Shown: positions 8,070-17,849 of the stretch, piece after piece
Numbering within the stretch: the stretch's first letter is position 1
Layout: each line of letters begins with the position of its first letter
Assembly (NCBI RefSeq): GCF_040833995.1
Contig: NZ_CP162137.1
Location: forward strand, 2,774,001 to 2,838,000
From: Leptospira sp. WS58.C1
Lineage (GTDB): Bacteria; Spirochaetota; Leptospiria; Leptospirales; Leptospiraceae
Reading direction: 5' to 3'
Length of the DNA: 64,000 nt
Translations under genes and position numbers: made by a program
The notes under the pieces: model-generated
What the model saw: only the letters and a program-made list of their open reading frames with translations
What the model was told of the DNA's origin: nothing
The model's database searches: none

Positions 8070-8960
8070 ATGGAACTTCCTAAAGCAAAAAAAGGAAAGC
8101 GAGCGTTATTGGTAGAAGGAGGAGGAATGAAAGGAGCGTTTGCGGGAGGTGTATTACATTCTTTGAATTGTATCCTGCCTGCTAAAAATTTCGATCTAGT
8201 TCTTGCAGTTTCTTCAGGGGCTTGCTGTGCGGCTTATTATGCGACCACTCCCGACCCTGAACCTGTTTCCGGAGAACATACTCTTTCTATCTGGAAATAC
8301 GAACTTGCCGGTAAAAAATTGATCTCCGTATTCCATCCGCTTTTCGGTAAACCTTTTCTAGATCAGAAATATTTAATAGATTATCTATTCCGAAAAAAAT
8401 ATAGGATCTTGACCGAAAATTTAGGAAAACGAGGATTGCCCGAGTTAAGGATCGCAGTAAGTAATCTCCGCTCCAGGTCCGTAGAATACAGAAAGGCAAC
8501 CAAAGAAAATCTTTTCGATCTATTAAAGGCGGCTACGTCCCTTCCTATAGCAACCAAAGGAAAATATAAGGTAGAAGGTGAATATTTATCCGACGCAGCT
8601 ATCTTAAATCCTCTGCCATTACAAGATCTCATCCAAGCGGGTTATAAGGACATAACGGTGGTATTAAACTCACCTGTACAACATTCTTCTCCGCCGCTTA
8701 CATCCATTAGCAGATTTTTATCCTTTCCTTTAGATCGGAAATTGTCTAAGATTATGAAATTTTCACATCATACGAATTATAATAACGCTCGCGAGATCGC
8801 TTCCAATCCTCCCAAAGGAGTCCGAATTTATACGATCGCGCCCGAATCCAAACTTCCGGTAGGTCTAATCACCACTAAACAATCCAAGCTTGAAGCGACA
8901 GTGGAGCTAGGAAAAGAGATCGGAAGAAGAGCCGCAAAATTTTTAAAACGAAAACTATGA
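8070..8960 (+). CDS. Patatin-like phospholipase
   Basis: This 296-residue patatin-family hydrolase has the oxyanion loop EGGGMKGAF near residues 16-24, a nucleophile elbow AVSSG (46-50, likely catalytic Ser48), and the dyad aspartate D175 in LSDAAI. Two positions differ from the common form: the first glycine of G-x-S-x-G is alanine, and the D-G of the dyad is D-A. The layout resembles E. coli YjjU-type patatins. No signal peptide is seen, so it is probably cytoplasmic or membrane-associated and would hydrolyse acyl esters of lipids. A good ribosome site (AAAGGAGAG) precedes the ATG. The stop overlaps the next gene by 4 nt. Confidence 0.85.
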   Translation: MELPKAKKGKRALLVEGGGMKGAFAGGVLHSLNCILPAKNFDLVLAVSSGACCAAYYATTPDPEPVSGEHTLSIWKYELAGKKLISVFHPLFGKPFLDQKYLIDYLFRKKYRILTENLGKRGLPELRIAVSNLRSRSVEYRKATKENLFDLLKAATSLPIATKGKYKVEGEYLSDAAILNPLPLQDLIQAGYKDITVVLNSPVQHSSPPLTSISRFLSFPLDRKLSKIMKFSHHTNYNNAREIASNPPKGVRIYTIAPESKLPVGLITTKQSKLEATVELGKEIGRRAAKFLKRKL

Positions 8961-9316
8961 AAACGATCTCCTTTCCTTCTCTCAAACCCGCGCTCGAACG
9001 GATCAATTACGAATTGATAATGGACTTCGAAGAACATCATCCTAGAGTCTATATCCATTTAGAATGGAATTCTCAAGAATACAAAAAAGAGCCTCGTTAC
9101 GAATTCCCGGAAGGAGGATTACTTTTTATTAATGTGCCAACTTGGGAGTGGATGGAATTTATCGACGGGATCCAACCTCCCGAAATGGAGATCCGAGACT
9201 TTCGGATCGAATTCATCTGCTTTCCGGAAGATCGAAGGAAAATGGAAACCGCATCCAGGTTCTCCATCCGTTATCCGGCCTATCCGGATCCTACAGTTTA
9301 CCTCACCAGATTCTAA
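8957..9316 (+). CDS. Hypothetical protein coupled to the patatin gene
   Basis: This 119-residue soluble protein is not recognised. Its ATG overlaps the patatin stop (ATGA), which supports a real, translationally coupled gene. It is rich in aromatic residues, Pro and Glu, with no signal peptide, cysteine motif or membrane segment. It could assist the lipase or be simply co-regulated. Confidence 0.7.
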   Translation: MKTISFPSLKPALERINYELIMDFEEHHPRVYIHLEWNSQEYKKEPRYEFPEGGLLFINVPTWEWMEFIDGIQPPEMEIRDFRIEFICFPEDRRKMETASRFSIRYPAYPDPTVYLTRF

Positions 9317-9366
9317 GAATTGACTTGGATCAATGCATTTGCTGGGTTCTTTTATATAATTTGAGA

Positions 9367-10797
9367 ATGAAACTCGGAATTAATATCAAATATAAAGACA
9401 TCCTCTCCCGACCGAAAAGGGGCACGGTCCCCTTTTTACCGATCCTTCTCCTTTTCTTATCAATCGACTCTGCTGTGTATGGATTCCAGGGGATCATGCC
9501 CACCGCTTTCGGCGCGAGGCAAACCGGGATGGGAGGCGCATTCCAAGCAGTCGGTGGTTCCGTTATGGACTTGGAATCCAATCCGTCTCACTTGGCGAGA
9601 CTCACTGCCCCAAAATGGGAGTTCGGGACCTCCGTTCATTTTGCAAGAATAGAATATTCAGATTCTTTTATAGACCAGGACCCCAAACTTTCCTACCAAA
9701 ACAAGATCGTGGAAACTCCAAGGGCTGTTTTCCCGTATATGGGTTATATACTTCCGGTCACGGATCGACTCGGTATCGGGTTTGCGTTGTATACGCAAGG
9801 CGGAGGAGGAGGTTCTTTTTCGAATATAAACCGGATCTCACCAGGCAAACAAAGTTTAAATGATACGTTAGACGCCGACTCTCCCTTCGGAACGGAAAGA
9901 AGAATACAAGAAGATCTTAAATTCAAATTTATGCTTACTAAGTTGACCCTAGGCGCCGGATACAGATTCGGGAATCTATCGGTCGGCGTGGGCCTTGATC
10001 TTGCATACGCATTCATGGAAATGAAGAAGACAAACTTAGACCTAAGCCGCACAGTCGAACTACCGGGAAGCCTAGCTTATAATAGCGATCCCGCTTACTC
10101 TTACGGAGGAAAATTAGGATTTTCTTATGAACTTTCCCCTAATATTAGGGTCGCTTATTCTTATACGCTTCGAAACGTTTTACATATGGACGGGCAAATG
10201 AAGATAGAAGGAGAAGATCCTATTATCAAAAATGAGTCCAGAGTTTCCAGATATATGGTTTGGCCGGATCGACATATTTTCGGGATCTCTTATAGGAACA
10301 ATTCTTGGATCTTCGATTTTGATATTAAATATATTCCTTGGTCCCAAAGTTTTAGCACAAATCGTTTTATCTTGGAACAACCTTTAGTAACTACTCCAAT
10401 CGGCCTGGGATCAAATGTAATGCAGATGAATTTCAGATGGAGAGATCAATATTGTTTTGCTTTGGGTGCGGAATATGAATGGAAATACGGATTTAGGTTC
10501 AGAGCCGGATATAGTTATGCTAGAACTCCTATGACCCCTCAAGGTCTAAATCCGATGCTTGGAACCACAAATGAACATCATCTGGCTGGAGGTTTGGGAT
10601 ATTATACTACGAACGGTTACGCGCTTCATTTGGCGATAGAATACGCATTTCCAAAATCGATGAAAGGTAGCGAGTCTTCGGATTGGGCCTTGGCACATTC
10701 TATCTTTTCCGCAAAGGAGATCCAACTGACCCAATTCCAATTTAGCAAGTCTGTTTCCGTACTGAGCGTAAGCTTTGGCGTCGAAAAAAATATTTAA
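9367..10797 (+). CDS. FadL/OmpP1-type outer-membrane beta-barrel transporter
   Basis: The 476-residue protein is exported: a hydrophobic signal (about residues 17-34) is followed by GFQGIMPTAFGARQTGMGGA, the start typical of FadL-like barrels (G-x-R-x-x-A/G-M-G-G-A with a downstream N-P). Alternating amphipathic strands fill the rest, and it ends on an aromatic-poor strand (VSFGVEKNI). FadL-type proteins take up long-chain fatty acids or other hydrophobic compounds through the outer membrane. The open frame extends upstream to 9142 over the previous gene, but the ATG at 9367 places the signal peptide correctly. A TATAAT at 9355-9360 lies so close to this ATG that a very short or leaderless transcript is possible. 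Confidence 0.85.
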   Translation: MKLGINIKYKDILSRPKRGTVPFLPILLLFLSIDSAVYGFQGIMPTAFGARQTGMGGAFQAVGGSVMDLESNPSHLARLTAPKWEFGTSVHFARIEYSDSFIDQDPKLSYQNKIVETPRAVFPYMGYILPVTDRLGIGFALYTQGGGGGSFSNINRISPGKQSLNDTLDADSPFGTERRIQEDLKFKFMLTKLTLGAGYRFGNLSVGVGLDLAYAFMEMKKTNLDLSRTVELPGSLAYNSDPAYSYGGKLGFSYELSPNIRVAYSYTLRNVLHMDGQMKIEGEDPIIKNESRVSRYMVWPDRHIFGISYRNNSWIFDFDIKYIPWSQSFSTNRFILEQPLVTTPIGLGSNVMQMNFRWRDQYCFALGAEYEWKYGFRFRAGYSYARTPMTPQGLNPMLGTTNEHHLAGGLGYYTTNGYALHLAIEYAFPKSMKGSESSDWALAHSIFSAKEIQLTQFQFSKSVSVLSVSFGVEKNI

Positions 10798-10926
10798 GGG
10801 AGAAGGAATCAAAAATAGGGATCTATCAGACTCTTCAATGGATCGAACTGCTGATCGCAGAATTGATCCGAGCGACCAGAGCCTAATTGTTTCTCAGGAA
10901 TTATAAAAGCAAGGAGGAGATTTCGA

Positions 10927-10995
10927 ATGTTTCTGAGTTCTGCCCGTTGTGGAAAGAAGACTCAAGATTACTCGTCTCTTACCACCCTAAAATAA
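10927..10995 (+). CDS. Possible 22-codon small ORF with an ideal ribosome site
   Basis: In the otherwise gene-poor 170-nt convergent gap, an AAGGAGGAG (10911-10919) lies 7 nt before an ATG that opens a 22-codon frame ([11 protein letters not shown]...). The frame ends inside the 3' end of the amidase gene on the other strand. The ribosome site is stronger than that of most genes here, but the peptide has no recognisable feature and no clear promoter was found. Confidence 0.3.
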   Translation: MFLSSARCGKKTQDYSSLTTLK

Positions 10996-12323
10996 TTCCC
11001 TTCCTTCAAGTTCTCATAACGCGCCCAGTCTATCTTCTTCCCTTTGGGAACGTAGGGTAGATCTGCAGATTTAATTTTGATGCCGTGAAATAAGGAATAG
11101 ATCCCCACTGCCAAACTGATCGCAGTGTCCTTTTTTCTTTGGGTCAGGATCTTCATGTCCTTCTCCTTATCGATATAACCGATCTCTAAATAAGCGGAGA
11201 TCGCATTGATAAAAGTAGGAAGACTATAAGTGGAGATATACGGTTTATTGATCGGACCTGGATTGGATAATTCTTCGTCTTGGGTCGGCAAAGTCCTAAG
11301 ACCGTATTGTAAAAATCTCATGAGTTCCGCTGCGGCGTAATGATTGTCTCCGCCGAATCCTTCTGCGCCGTCCTCTCTTCTCCAGAGTTCGGGTTCTGCT
11401 CTTTCTCTATCCCAAAATTTTCCTTTGGCGGAATATTCAGAATGTTTTTTGGCATAAGGCCCTGGACCGTTTAACACCGCTTTGTCGATCCAGCCCGGAG
11501 GATCTGCATATTTCCAGGTTACCATGTTTTGGCGGTATCCTTCGAAATTGGAAAGATCCGTTTTTTTCCCGGATTTGTTCGGCCAGTATCCGTTAAAATA
11601 GATCCAAGCATCTGCGACTGCATTTTCTAAACGGGACCATTCCATTTTGAAACGCATCCATTCGCTCCAAGGTCCTTCTTCAAATGACTTAGAAGATTTT
11701 CCTTCGGATATTTTTCGTAAATTATAGAATGTTCTATAAGAAGGAGAGAGAACCGCAGCCATTCCGCCTGGATGCCCTTTCCAACTTGGATTCAAATGTA
11801 AAGACAGAACTAAATAAGGTCGAGCCGCATTGATCCTGGAAATCCTTCCAGGTTTGATCTTTCCTGTTTTTTTATCCGGATAATCATACAGTCTGTAAAA
11901 AGCATTTGGGTCGGAAGAAAGATCGGCTCCTTCTTCTTTTGCAGTTTCCTCTCTAGTCAGATCCGAATCTATTCTGATCCAAGGAAGTGTATCGTTTGTG
12001 AATTTTTTAGCGTAGGATCGGAATGTTTCGAATCCTTCCTGAGTTTTGGTGAGATCCAAAATTTCTTTTACTTCTTTTGCAAGAGCGAGTACTACTTCAC
12101 TTTCTCTTCTGGATTTTGTTTGGGCGCCCGCCTTATAAGGTTCCAGATATTTATTCGAGATAGGATCGTACTTGTCTCCGTGTTCTTCCTTAGGTTTTAG
12201 ATCCAAACCTCCATGGCCCGGATCTATGACTATATTATAGGTTCTTTTCGGGGTTGTTTCTTGGGAAGAAACGGAGAATGAGAATATTAGAAGGAAAAGT
12301 GTGAGTAAAATTTTTCGTATCAC
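10968..12323 (-). CDS. N-acetylmuramoyl-L-alanine amidase (Amidase_3), secreted
   Basis: This is a 451-residue exported peptidoglycan hydrolase with a signal peptide at about residues 1-20 and an Amidase_3 fold. Zinc-site residues are H37 in DPGHGG, a glutamate in RRESE (about 74-76) and H176 in SLHLNPS; a late glutamate in LEIGYIDKE (about residue 390) fits the catalytic base. It would cleave the amide between N-acetylmuramic acid and the stem peptide. It is longer than simple AmiC domains (about 200 residues) because of large insertions between the zinc ligands. Translation appears to start at GTG (12321-12323). Confidence 0.88.
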   Translation of the reverse strand: MIRKILLTLFLLIFSFSVSSQETTPKRTYNIVIDPGHGGLDLKPKEEHGDKYDPISNKYLEPYKAGAQTKSRRESEVVLALAKEVKEILDLTKTQEGFETFRSYAKKFTNDTLPWIRIDSDLTREETAKEEGADLSSDPNAFYRLYDYPDKKTGKIKPGRISRINAARPYLVLSLHLNPSWKGHPGGMAAVLSPSYRTFYNLRKISEGKSSKSFEEGPWSEWMRFKMEWSRLENAVADAWIYFNGYWPNKSGKKTDLSNFEGYRQNMVTWKYADPPGWIDKAVLNGPGPYAKKHSEYSAKGKFWDRERAEPELWRREDGAEGFGGDNHYAAAELMRFLQYGLRTLPTQDEELSNPGPINKPYISTYSLPTFINAISAYLEIGYIDKEKDMKILTQRKKDTAISLAVGIYSLFHGIKIKSADLPYVPKGKKIDWARYENLKEGNYFRVVRDE

Positions 12324-12343
12324 GTATGGAAATTTATTTCTCC

Positions 12344-12372
12344 GGGGATCTCAGGCATAGCCTGTTATCCCC
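12344..12372. other. Strong stem-loop in the leader of the amidase gene
   Basis: GGGGAT (12344-12349) pairs with ATCCCC (12367-12372), and inside them CAGGC pairs with GCCTG around an ATA loop, with a 2-nt internal loop between the stems. It lies between the secreted hypothetical (ending at 12416) and the amidase start. No T-run follows on either strand, so it could be a structured leader or an mRNA 3'-end stabiliser rather than a Rho-independent terminator. Confidence 0.5.
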
Positions 12373-12415
12373 TCATGATACGTCAAGGAATCCGAGCGTT
12401 TAACCCGGAGATCTT

Positions 12416-13171
12416 TTAAAGTTTGGTCTCTGCGTACACCATATTGCGGTTGTCGCTCAGATCCACCTTGTATTTCTCCCGGATATTTTTACTCTCCTCT
12501 TCGGTTTTCAATTTGCTGAGGATAGAAATTCCGTATTCTTTCGCGATCCTAAGATGCATCAGGCTATCCTTAAATCTGGAGTCCCTTCTCATCTTCTCCG
12601 CTTGGATGAATTGATAGTAAGCGATCTGAAGTTTGTGCTGGTTATGAGAGACTTCTCGTCCCGCATATCCTTTTGCAGCCGCCCCTGGTCCGGACTTTTG
12701 TTCGATGGAAACGATCGCATCCGCACATTCTCCTAAGAGTTGATCCACTTTTTGGTTATATAGATCGGAGAATTTTCCGTACAGTTTGTTTGTCTCGTCT
12801 TCCGTTTCCTTCATCTTACGGCCGGCGACCACATATTTGCGCATTAAAGAATAGCGATATGCTTCGTTGTATTTTTTCCAGATGGTATCGAAGTCCTGTT
12901 GGGAATTCTGGACCTGAGATCCGAAATTTTTTACCACCACTTCCAGAGCGCCTAGATCACCTTTGATCTTATTCTGAGTGGAATCCAAGGTCCTGGCAAA
13001 ATGAAATTCCTCCAAATAATCCCCTTGGTATTTAGGATCTTCGGCTGCGTTAGCCAAGGCAGAACCCTTACCGTCGTTATTTGTAGGTTTATTTTGTGCA
13101 GTGACGCCGTACGAAATTAAGAAGAATGCCGCAAGAACCGCGACGATCCGAGGGAAAGAAATTTTTGTCAT
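12416..13171 (-). CDS. Secreted hypothetical protein, helical
   Basis: The protein is about 251 residues and not recognised. A signal peptide ends near ISYGVTAQ. The mature part is charged and mostly helical, with heptad-like stretches (for example [18 protein letters not shown]) but no cysteine motif other than one Cys. The ATG at 13169-13171 is preferred over an upstream ATG at 13216 because GAAGGG lies 8 nt before it and it puts the signal peptide at the N-terminus. It probably acts in the periplasm. The gap to the upstream methyltransferase is 54 nt. Confidence 0.75.
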   Translation of the reverse strand: MTKISFPRIVAVLAAFFLISYGVTAQNKPTNNDGKGSALANAAEDPKYQGDYLEEFHFARTLDSTQNKIKGDLGALEVVVKNFGSQVQNSQQDFDTIWKKYNEAYRYSLMRKYVVAGRKMKETEDETNKLYGKFSDLYNQKVDQLLGECADAIVSIEQKSGPGAAAKGYAGREVSHNQHKLQIAYYQFIQAEKMRRDSRFKDSLMHLRIAKEYGISILSKLKTEEESKNIREKYKVDLSDNRNMVYAETKL

Positions 13172-13225
13172 GTGATCGACCCTTCGCGGTAATATAACAC
13201 AACGCTTAAGAAGCAAACAAGCTTT

Positions 13226-13912
13226 TTATTGCTTAAAATCGAAACATAATATTCCGTCGCCGACAGGGAATATGGTGTATTCTATCTTGGAATTTTTGAT
13301 TTGAGACCATAATTTTCGCACAGCTTGGTCGGAAGGAGCTTGGTTTTGCGGGTCCGCGATCCTTCCATGCCAAAGAACATTATCGTAGATCACTCTCAGA
13401 TTTCTGCTCTTCCCCTTCTCCAGGATCATCTCTAAAATTTCAGGGTAGCGGACCTTGTCACAATCCACAAACATCAGTTCTTTCTTTCCGTAAGAAGAAG
13501 TATCCAAAAATTCTTTTACGATCTCGGAACAGTCCGCGTTCGTAAATTCCACTCTGGATGAGTTCGGCTCCAGCTTGGCAATAAATTCTTTCGCAACTTG
13601 GATGAACTCCGTTTCTCTATCTACGGTTCGGACTTTTACGTTTTTGCGGACTGCGGATAAAAGCCAGATCAACGAGATCCCATAACCGGTCCCTAATTCC
13701 AAAACAATATCCGGATCCCAAGAAGAAGCCAAAAACGCAAGCACTGCGCCCGAGGCAGGAGTTAAAACAGGGAACTTGTCTTGAGCGGCCTTTTTTTCAA
13801 GGTCTTCCAGCCAGTCATAAGGGCGCTTTATTAATTCAGAATGGATCCAATCCTCTAATCCGTCTTTATAAATAGAAGACCCGTATTTCTGTTTCGGATT
13901 TTGAGGAGCCAT
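13226..13912 (-). CDS. SAM-dependent O-methyltransferase-like protein
   Basis: This 228-residue class I methyltransferase has motif I in VLELGTGYGISL (about residues 75-86) followed by an acidic strand end (VRTVDRE) and a later FVDCDKVRYPEIL segment that matches the metal-binding acidic loop of catechol-type O-methyltransferases. No signal peptide is present. It starts 4 nt after the MBL hydrolase stop, so it is the last gene of the M16-M16-MBL-methyltransferase group. The substrate is unknown. Confidence 0.82.
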   Translation of the reverse strand: MAPQNPKQKYGSSIYKDGLEDWIHSELIKRPYDWLEDLEKKAAQDKFPVLTPASGAVLAFLASSWDPDIVLELGTGYGISLIWLLSAVRKNVKVRTVDRETEFIQVAKEFIAKLEPNSSRVEFTNADCSEIVKEFLDTSSYGKKELMFVDCDKVRYPEILEMILEKGKSRNLRVIYDNVLWHGRIADPQNQAPSDQAVRKLWSQIKNSKIEYTIFPVGDGILCFDFKQ

Positions 13913-13916
13913 AATA

Positions 13917-14747
13917 TTATCCGGGAAGAAAAAGGTGGATCCTATCCCTTTCGGAAAGGGGAATTCTTTTAGAGAATACTTTTCGAATATATGCGGAAGG
14001 ATATCGTTTTGAAAAATGGATCAGAACTATCTTTTCGTTCTTAAAGGAGGAAAGATGATGTATTATCTCATCCAGATGGATATGTCCCCATTCTCTCGCA
14101 TCTTCCACATTCCTTTCGTGATCTATATAGGTGCATTCTAAAAAAAGGATCTCGGATTCAGCCACATCTTTATGGGTCAGCACATATTCGATTTTAGTAT
14201 CGCCGGAAAAACTAACCACAGGTTTGGAACTAAGTTCGTTGATATCGATCCCTTCTTTTTTCTTTTTTAAAAGTTCGTCCCTATCCAAACCTATAAATTC
14301 GGTTCTTAATTTTTTCTTTCTTTCATAAATCGTATACCCTTGGGAATCCACTCTATGGAATGTTTTCCATACTTTAAAAAAATGGGATGCGTCTATTTCA
14401 ACCTCTTCTCCTTCTTCTAACCCTTTCATTTCGTAATGGTAAGTGAAGTCTTCTATCTTGGAATAGAGGGACAAAATTTCTCTCATAGGCGCTTCTAAGG
14501 TTTTAGGAAGATATATTTTAGGAGGTCCTAATTTACGTAAGGATCTTTGGGAAATATAATAAGGTAACCCTGCAGAATGATCCAAATGTGCATGGGTCAA
14601 AAGTAATCTTTCGATATTGATACGGTTGGGATTTTGGTGTCCAATATCGAACATCAACCCTAATCGAGGCATTACTACGGAAGTGCGAATTCCTCCTTCC
14701 GAAATTCCTTCGAATAAATATCCTCTATGTTCGAATGTACAATCCAT
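13917..14747 (-). CDS. MBL-fold metallo-hydrolase, ribonuclease Z-like
   Basis: The 276-residue protein carries the metallo-beta-lactamase signature THAHLDH near residues 51-57, a later SGDTK motif that supplies an aspartate ligand, and histidines further on (GHIHLDE and LIHFSKRY) as in the RNase Z/ElaC-type family. It may act on RNA or on a small substrate; a tRNA 3' processing role is possible but not shown, because the diagnostic exosite arm was not seen. Its start codon overlaps the stop of the upstream M16-like gene by one base (TAATG), pointing to translational coupling. Confidence 0.8.
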   Translation of the reverse strand: MDCTFEHRGYLFEGISEGGIRTSVVMPRLGLMFDIGHQNPNRINIERLLLTHAHLDHSAGLPYYISQRSLRKLGPPKIYLPKTLEAPMREILSLYSKIEDFTYHYEMKGLEEGEEVEIDASHFFKVWKTFHRVDSQGYTIYERKKKLRTEFIGLDRDELLKKKKEGIDINELSSKPVVSFSGDTKIEYVLTHKDVAESEILFLECTYIDHERNVEDAREWGHIHLDEIIHHLSSFKNEKIVLIHFSKRYPSAYIRKVFSKRIPLSERDRIHLFLPG

Positions 14748-16180
14748 TATGGAATCGGATCTTCCGGGCCGATCGTTTTTTGTCCAGGCAGGTCGGAAGA
14801 AACGGAAGATCTTGGGCCGGAGATCACTGCGGTAAGTTTATCTCTTCTAAAATAGATCTTACCTACTCTTCTCAAATCTGCAAGAGTAACTTCCTGGATT
14901 TTGTCTCTATAATTCTTCAGATAATCCTTAGGCATTTTATGCTCTCTGAAACGGACTTCATTGCGGAGAATTTCGACCGAATCGGTAAACAGGAAGATAA
15001 ACTTGTTTAGGATAGCTTCTTTTGCGTTCTTCAATTCTTCTTCGCTTATATTGGAGAATGTAGAATCTCCTAAAATTTCTCCCATGAGATTATACACTTC
15101 CATGGTGCTTTGGGATTTCGTTTGAGTAAAAAAGTAGATCACCGAGTGATCTTTTTCAAATACAGGATGACTGGAAGAAGAATAAGCCAGTCCCTTGTCC
15201 GAGCGGATCTTACTCATAAAGTAGGACGTAAATCCCCCGCCTCCAACCAGATAATTCAAAACTTGCACGGCATAAAAATCCTGATCGTTATGCGCAGGCC
15301 CTACTCCCAGAAACAGGACAACATTCTGAGTATTCGCTTTGTCCACGATCAGGTTTTTGATCTCTTTACTTTTTAGTTTTTTATTCAACTCGTCAGGTAT
15401 GGAACTTTCAGACTCCATCACAGGAGTTCCGGAGAATGCAGGCAGAATATCTCCTAAAAACTGAGGGATCTCTTCTTGGTTCCATTTACCGCTAACTAGA
15501 ATAGAACGTCTAGAACTCAATAACTGATTCTTATAATATTCCCCTAGATCTTCTTCCTTTAATTGTTCAAGTGCGGATAACAAAAGAGACTTACCTTTTA
15601 CTTTTCCTTGGTATACGAGTTCGTTTGCTTTTCTAAAAGCTAACCCTACGATATTATCGTTTCTCCTTTTGATCTGTTCGCCTAATTGTAATCTTGCGAT
15701 TTCAAAAGCTTCTTTTCCGAAAATCGGTTGTTTTAGAAATTCGGAGATTAGAGCTTTGGATTCCTGATCATATCTGGAAAGCCAGGAGAATGTTAAAGTC
15801 ACGGTGTCCAGATCGGAATCCACTCTCAGTTTGGAACCGAAGGATTCCCAGACTTCCGCAAAACTTTCTCCGGGATGGGAGATTGTACCTCCCCTCTTCC
15901 AAGCTTCCGGAAAAATTTCCACTAGTTCGAAAGGAGTTTTTGTGTAAAAAGAAGGTCCCGCGTAAAATGTGATCTCCAGGGTTTTAATAGGGAACTCGGG
16001 GTTTTCCAAATATAAGATCCGAGTGTTCGGGTCCTGACCAATCTCCCGAATTTCAGGAAAATGGAATTCTAAGGCGGGGATCTTTACGTCTTTTACAAAA
16101 TCTCCCGGAGCCGCGTCCGAGCTGATAAAAGGGAATAAAAACACAAATGAAGAGATAGTTAATCTTTTTATTATATTCAT
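14747..16180 (-). CDS. M16-like (insulinase-fold) protein without the zinc motif, exported
   Basis: This 477-residue protein has a signal peptide (to about residue 23) and the M16 two-lobe layout, with a C-terminal half containing [21 protein letters not shown], a typical M16 C-domain segment. At the position where active enzymes carry H-x-x-E-H it reads LVEIFPEAW, so it lacks the zinc site. In several bacteria an inactive M16 subunit pairs with an active one. Here the upstream gene encodes the active partner and the two overlap by 4 nt. Confidence 0.82.
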   Translation of the reverse strand: MNIIKRLTISSFVFLFPFISSDAAPGDFVKDVKIPALEFHFPEIREIGQDPNTRILYLENPEFPIKTLEITFYAGPSFYTKTPFELVEIFPEAWKRGGTISHPGESFAEVWESFGSKLRVDSDLDTVTLTFSWLSRYDQESKALISEFLKQPIFGKEAFEIARLQLGEQIKRRNDNIVGLAFRKANELVYQGKVKGKSLLLSALEQLKEEDLGEYYKNQLLSSRRSILVSGKWNQEEIPQFLGDILPAFSGTPVMESESSIPDELNKKLKSKEIKNLIVDKANTQNVVLFLGVGPAHNDQDFYAVQVLNYLVGGGGFTSYFMSKIRSDKGLAYSSSSHPVFEKDHSVIYFFTQTKSQSTMEVYNLMGEILGDSTFSNISEEELKNAKEAILNKFIFLFTDSVEILRNEVRFREHKMPKDYLKNYRDKIQEVTLADLRRVGKIYFRRDKLTAVISGPRSSVSSDLPGQKTIGPEDPIP

Positions 16181-17763
16181 TTTTTCTCTCCGTCGGAATT
16201 GATCAGATCGCCTACGGTAAGGTTCCTATGTGTGAAATATTTTTGGGCCACTCTCATGATATCTTCGGGAGTGACTCGATCCAATCGAGCGTAATCGTCA
16301 AAAATTTCCGTCCAATCTCCCGCCACTAGCTCGTAGTATGTAAGAACATCCGCCAGTTTAGAATTACTATTCAAACCTCTGATATAATCGGCAACGATCT
16401 GGTTTTTGATCTTCGCCAGTTCCTCTTCGGTAACCGCTTCTTTTTTGAGAGTTTCTATTTCTTCCAAGATAGAAGTTTCTATCCTGTCCGGGTCGGCCCC
16501 TCTCACATTTGTCACGTAGATCGCGAATAGATTTGCGTATCTTTCTCCCGGTTCTCCAGTCCAACAGGCAACTCTCTGGGCAAGTTTATCTCGAAGTACC
16601 AGTCTTTTATACAATCTACCGGTTTCACCCTGGGATAAGATCGCATCTATCAATTCTAAAACAGGTTTATCCGGATGAGGAGAAGCTGGAGTCAGCCAAC
16701 CCATTACTTTCATAGGACCGGAAGAATGTTTTACGGTCACTCTCCTCGTCTCATGATCAAAACTTTCTTGCTCATGAGAAAGTTTAGGGGAAGGTCCGTC
16801 CGGAATATCTTCGAAATATTTTCGGACTAAACTTTCTGTCTTATCGAAATCCAGATCTCCTACGATCCCGATTGCCATTTTATGCGGTCTGTAATTCTTT
16901 TTGAAAAATTCTTCCGTTTTATCTATGTCCAAAAAAGGAAGATTGGATTCGTAACCGATCACAGGCATTCCGTACGGATGTTTCGGAAAAGCGGCGCCTA
17001 AAAATTTTTCTCTTAAGATCCCCATTCCCTGGTTTTCCACTCTCATCCTGCGCTCTTCCAGGACCACATCCCTTTCCGTATAATATTCCCTTAATATAGG
17101 ATCTTTTAATCTATCGGATTCCAGTTTTGCCCAGATCTCCAATCTATTTGCGGGAAGTAAAATCTGATAATTCGTAACATCATTCGTCGTATATGCGTTA
17201 AAACCTGTGCCTCCGTTCTTTTCGTAAATATAAGAATCTTCGTTAGAAACCACGAATTTACGATGAAGCTCCAACAGATTTTTAAACCTGATCTCTAAAA
17301 TATTTTTATCTTTGATTAACTTTTCCGGAACAGGCTCCCCTTTTGCAGCCAGTTCTCTTTCCTGCATACGATACGAATCTAAACGTTTTCCCCAAACACG
17401 GATCTGTTCCAGATATACTTTTTCTTTTTCAGAATCGGTGACACCTATATTTTTCGTACCCTTAAAAAGCATATGTTCCAGAAGGTGAGCGGTTCCCGCG
17501 ATCTCAGGAGTTTCGTCCGCAGCCCCCACCAAAAATTTGGTATAAACAGCGACCGTAGGAGAATCGGCCCTTTTCATCATAAGAAGCCGGATCCCGTTTT
17601 TCAGAGTAACCTTCTTCACTCTGGACTCCAAAGTGGTTCGGATCTCGGAGAAGATGTCTTCATTTGCGAACGTTTCGAAGTTTATAAGAAGACAAAGAAT
17701 GAAAAACGAAAAGCTGAAACGAGAAATTACGGACTTGGAAAGATATTCCCACATAACCAACAA
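16177..17763 (-). CDS. M16 zinc metallopeptidase, exported
   Basis: The 528-residue protein has an N-terminal hydrophobic signal (about 12-33). The inverse zinc motif is H93-L-L-E-H97, and the third ligand is a glutamate in VVLEERRM near residue 236. The spacing between these is longer than the usual 75-80 residues because of a charged, helical insertion at about 108-170. M16 enzymes degrade peptides or process proteins in the periplasm. Its 3' end overlaps the start of the inactive M16 partner (ATGA), so the two probably form a heterodimer. It is first in a four-gene group. Confidence 0.88.
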   Translation of the reverse strand: MLVMWEYLSKSVISRFSFSFFILCLLINFETFANEDIFSEIRTTLESRVKKVTLKNGIRLLMMKRADSPTVAVYTKFLVGAADETPEIAGTAHLLEHMLFKGTKNIGVTDSEKEKVYLEQIRVWGKRLDSYRMQERELAAKGEPVPEKLIKDKNILEIRFKNLLELHRKFVVSNEDSYIYEKNGGTGFNAYTTNDVTNYQILLPANRLEIWAKLESDRLKDPILREYYTERDVVLEERRMRVENQGMGILREKFLGAAFPKHPYGMPVIGYESNLPFLDIDKTEEFFKKNYRPHKMAIGIVGDLDFDKTESLVRKYFEDIPDGPSPKLSHEQESFDHETRRVTVKHSSGPMKVMGWLTPASPHPDKPVLELIDAILSQGETGRLYKRLVLRDKLAQRVACWTGEPGERYANLFAIYVTNVRGADPDRIETSILEEIETLKKEAVTEEELAKIKNQIVADYIRGLNSNSKLADVLTYYELVAGDWTEIFDDYARLDRVTPEDIMRVAQKYFTHRNLTVGDLINSDGEKK

Positions 17764-17849
17764 GTTTTCCCCTAAAAGTTATGTTGTCCAGAAGTTACCG
17801 GGAAAAAATCCCGCTGGTTTTTGTAGAGGGGAACAATAAACTAGGAACT

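Noticed and set aside
8070..8960. Patatin as an inactive homologue because of the altered G-x-S-x-G
   Set aside because: Ser48, the glycine-rich oxyanion loop and Asp175 are all present; the Gly-to-Ala change alone does not argue for loss of activity.
9142..9366. 75-residue upstream extension of the FadL-type protein
   Set aside because: It overlaps the coupled hypothetical gene and would bury the signal peptide; the ATG at 9367 is better.
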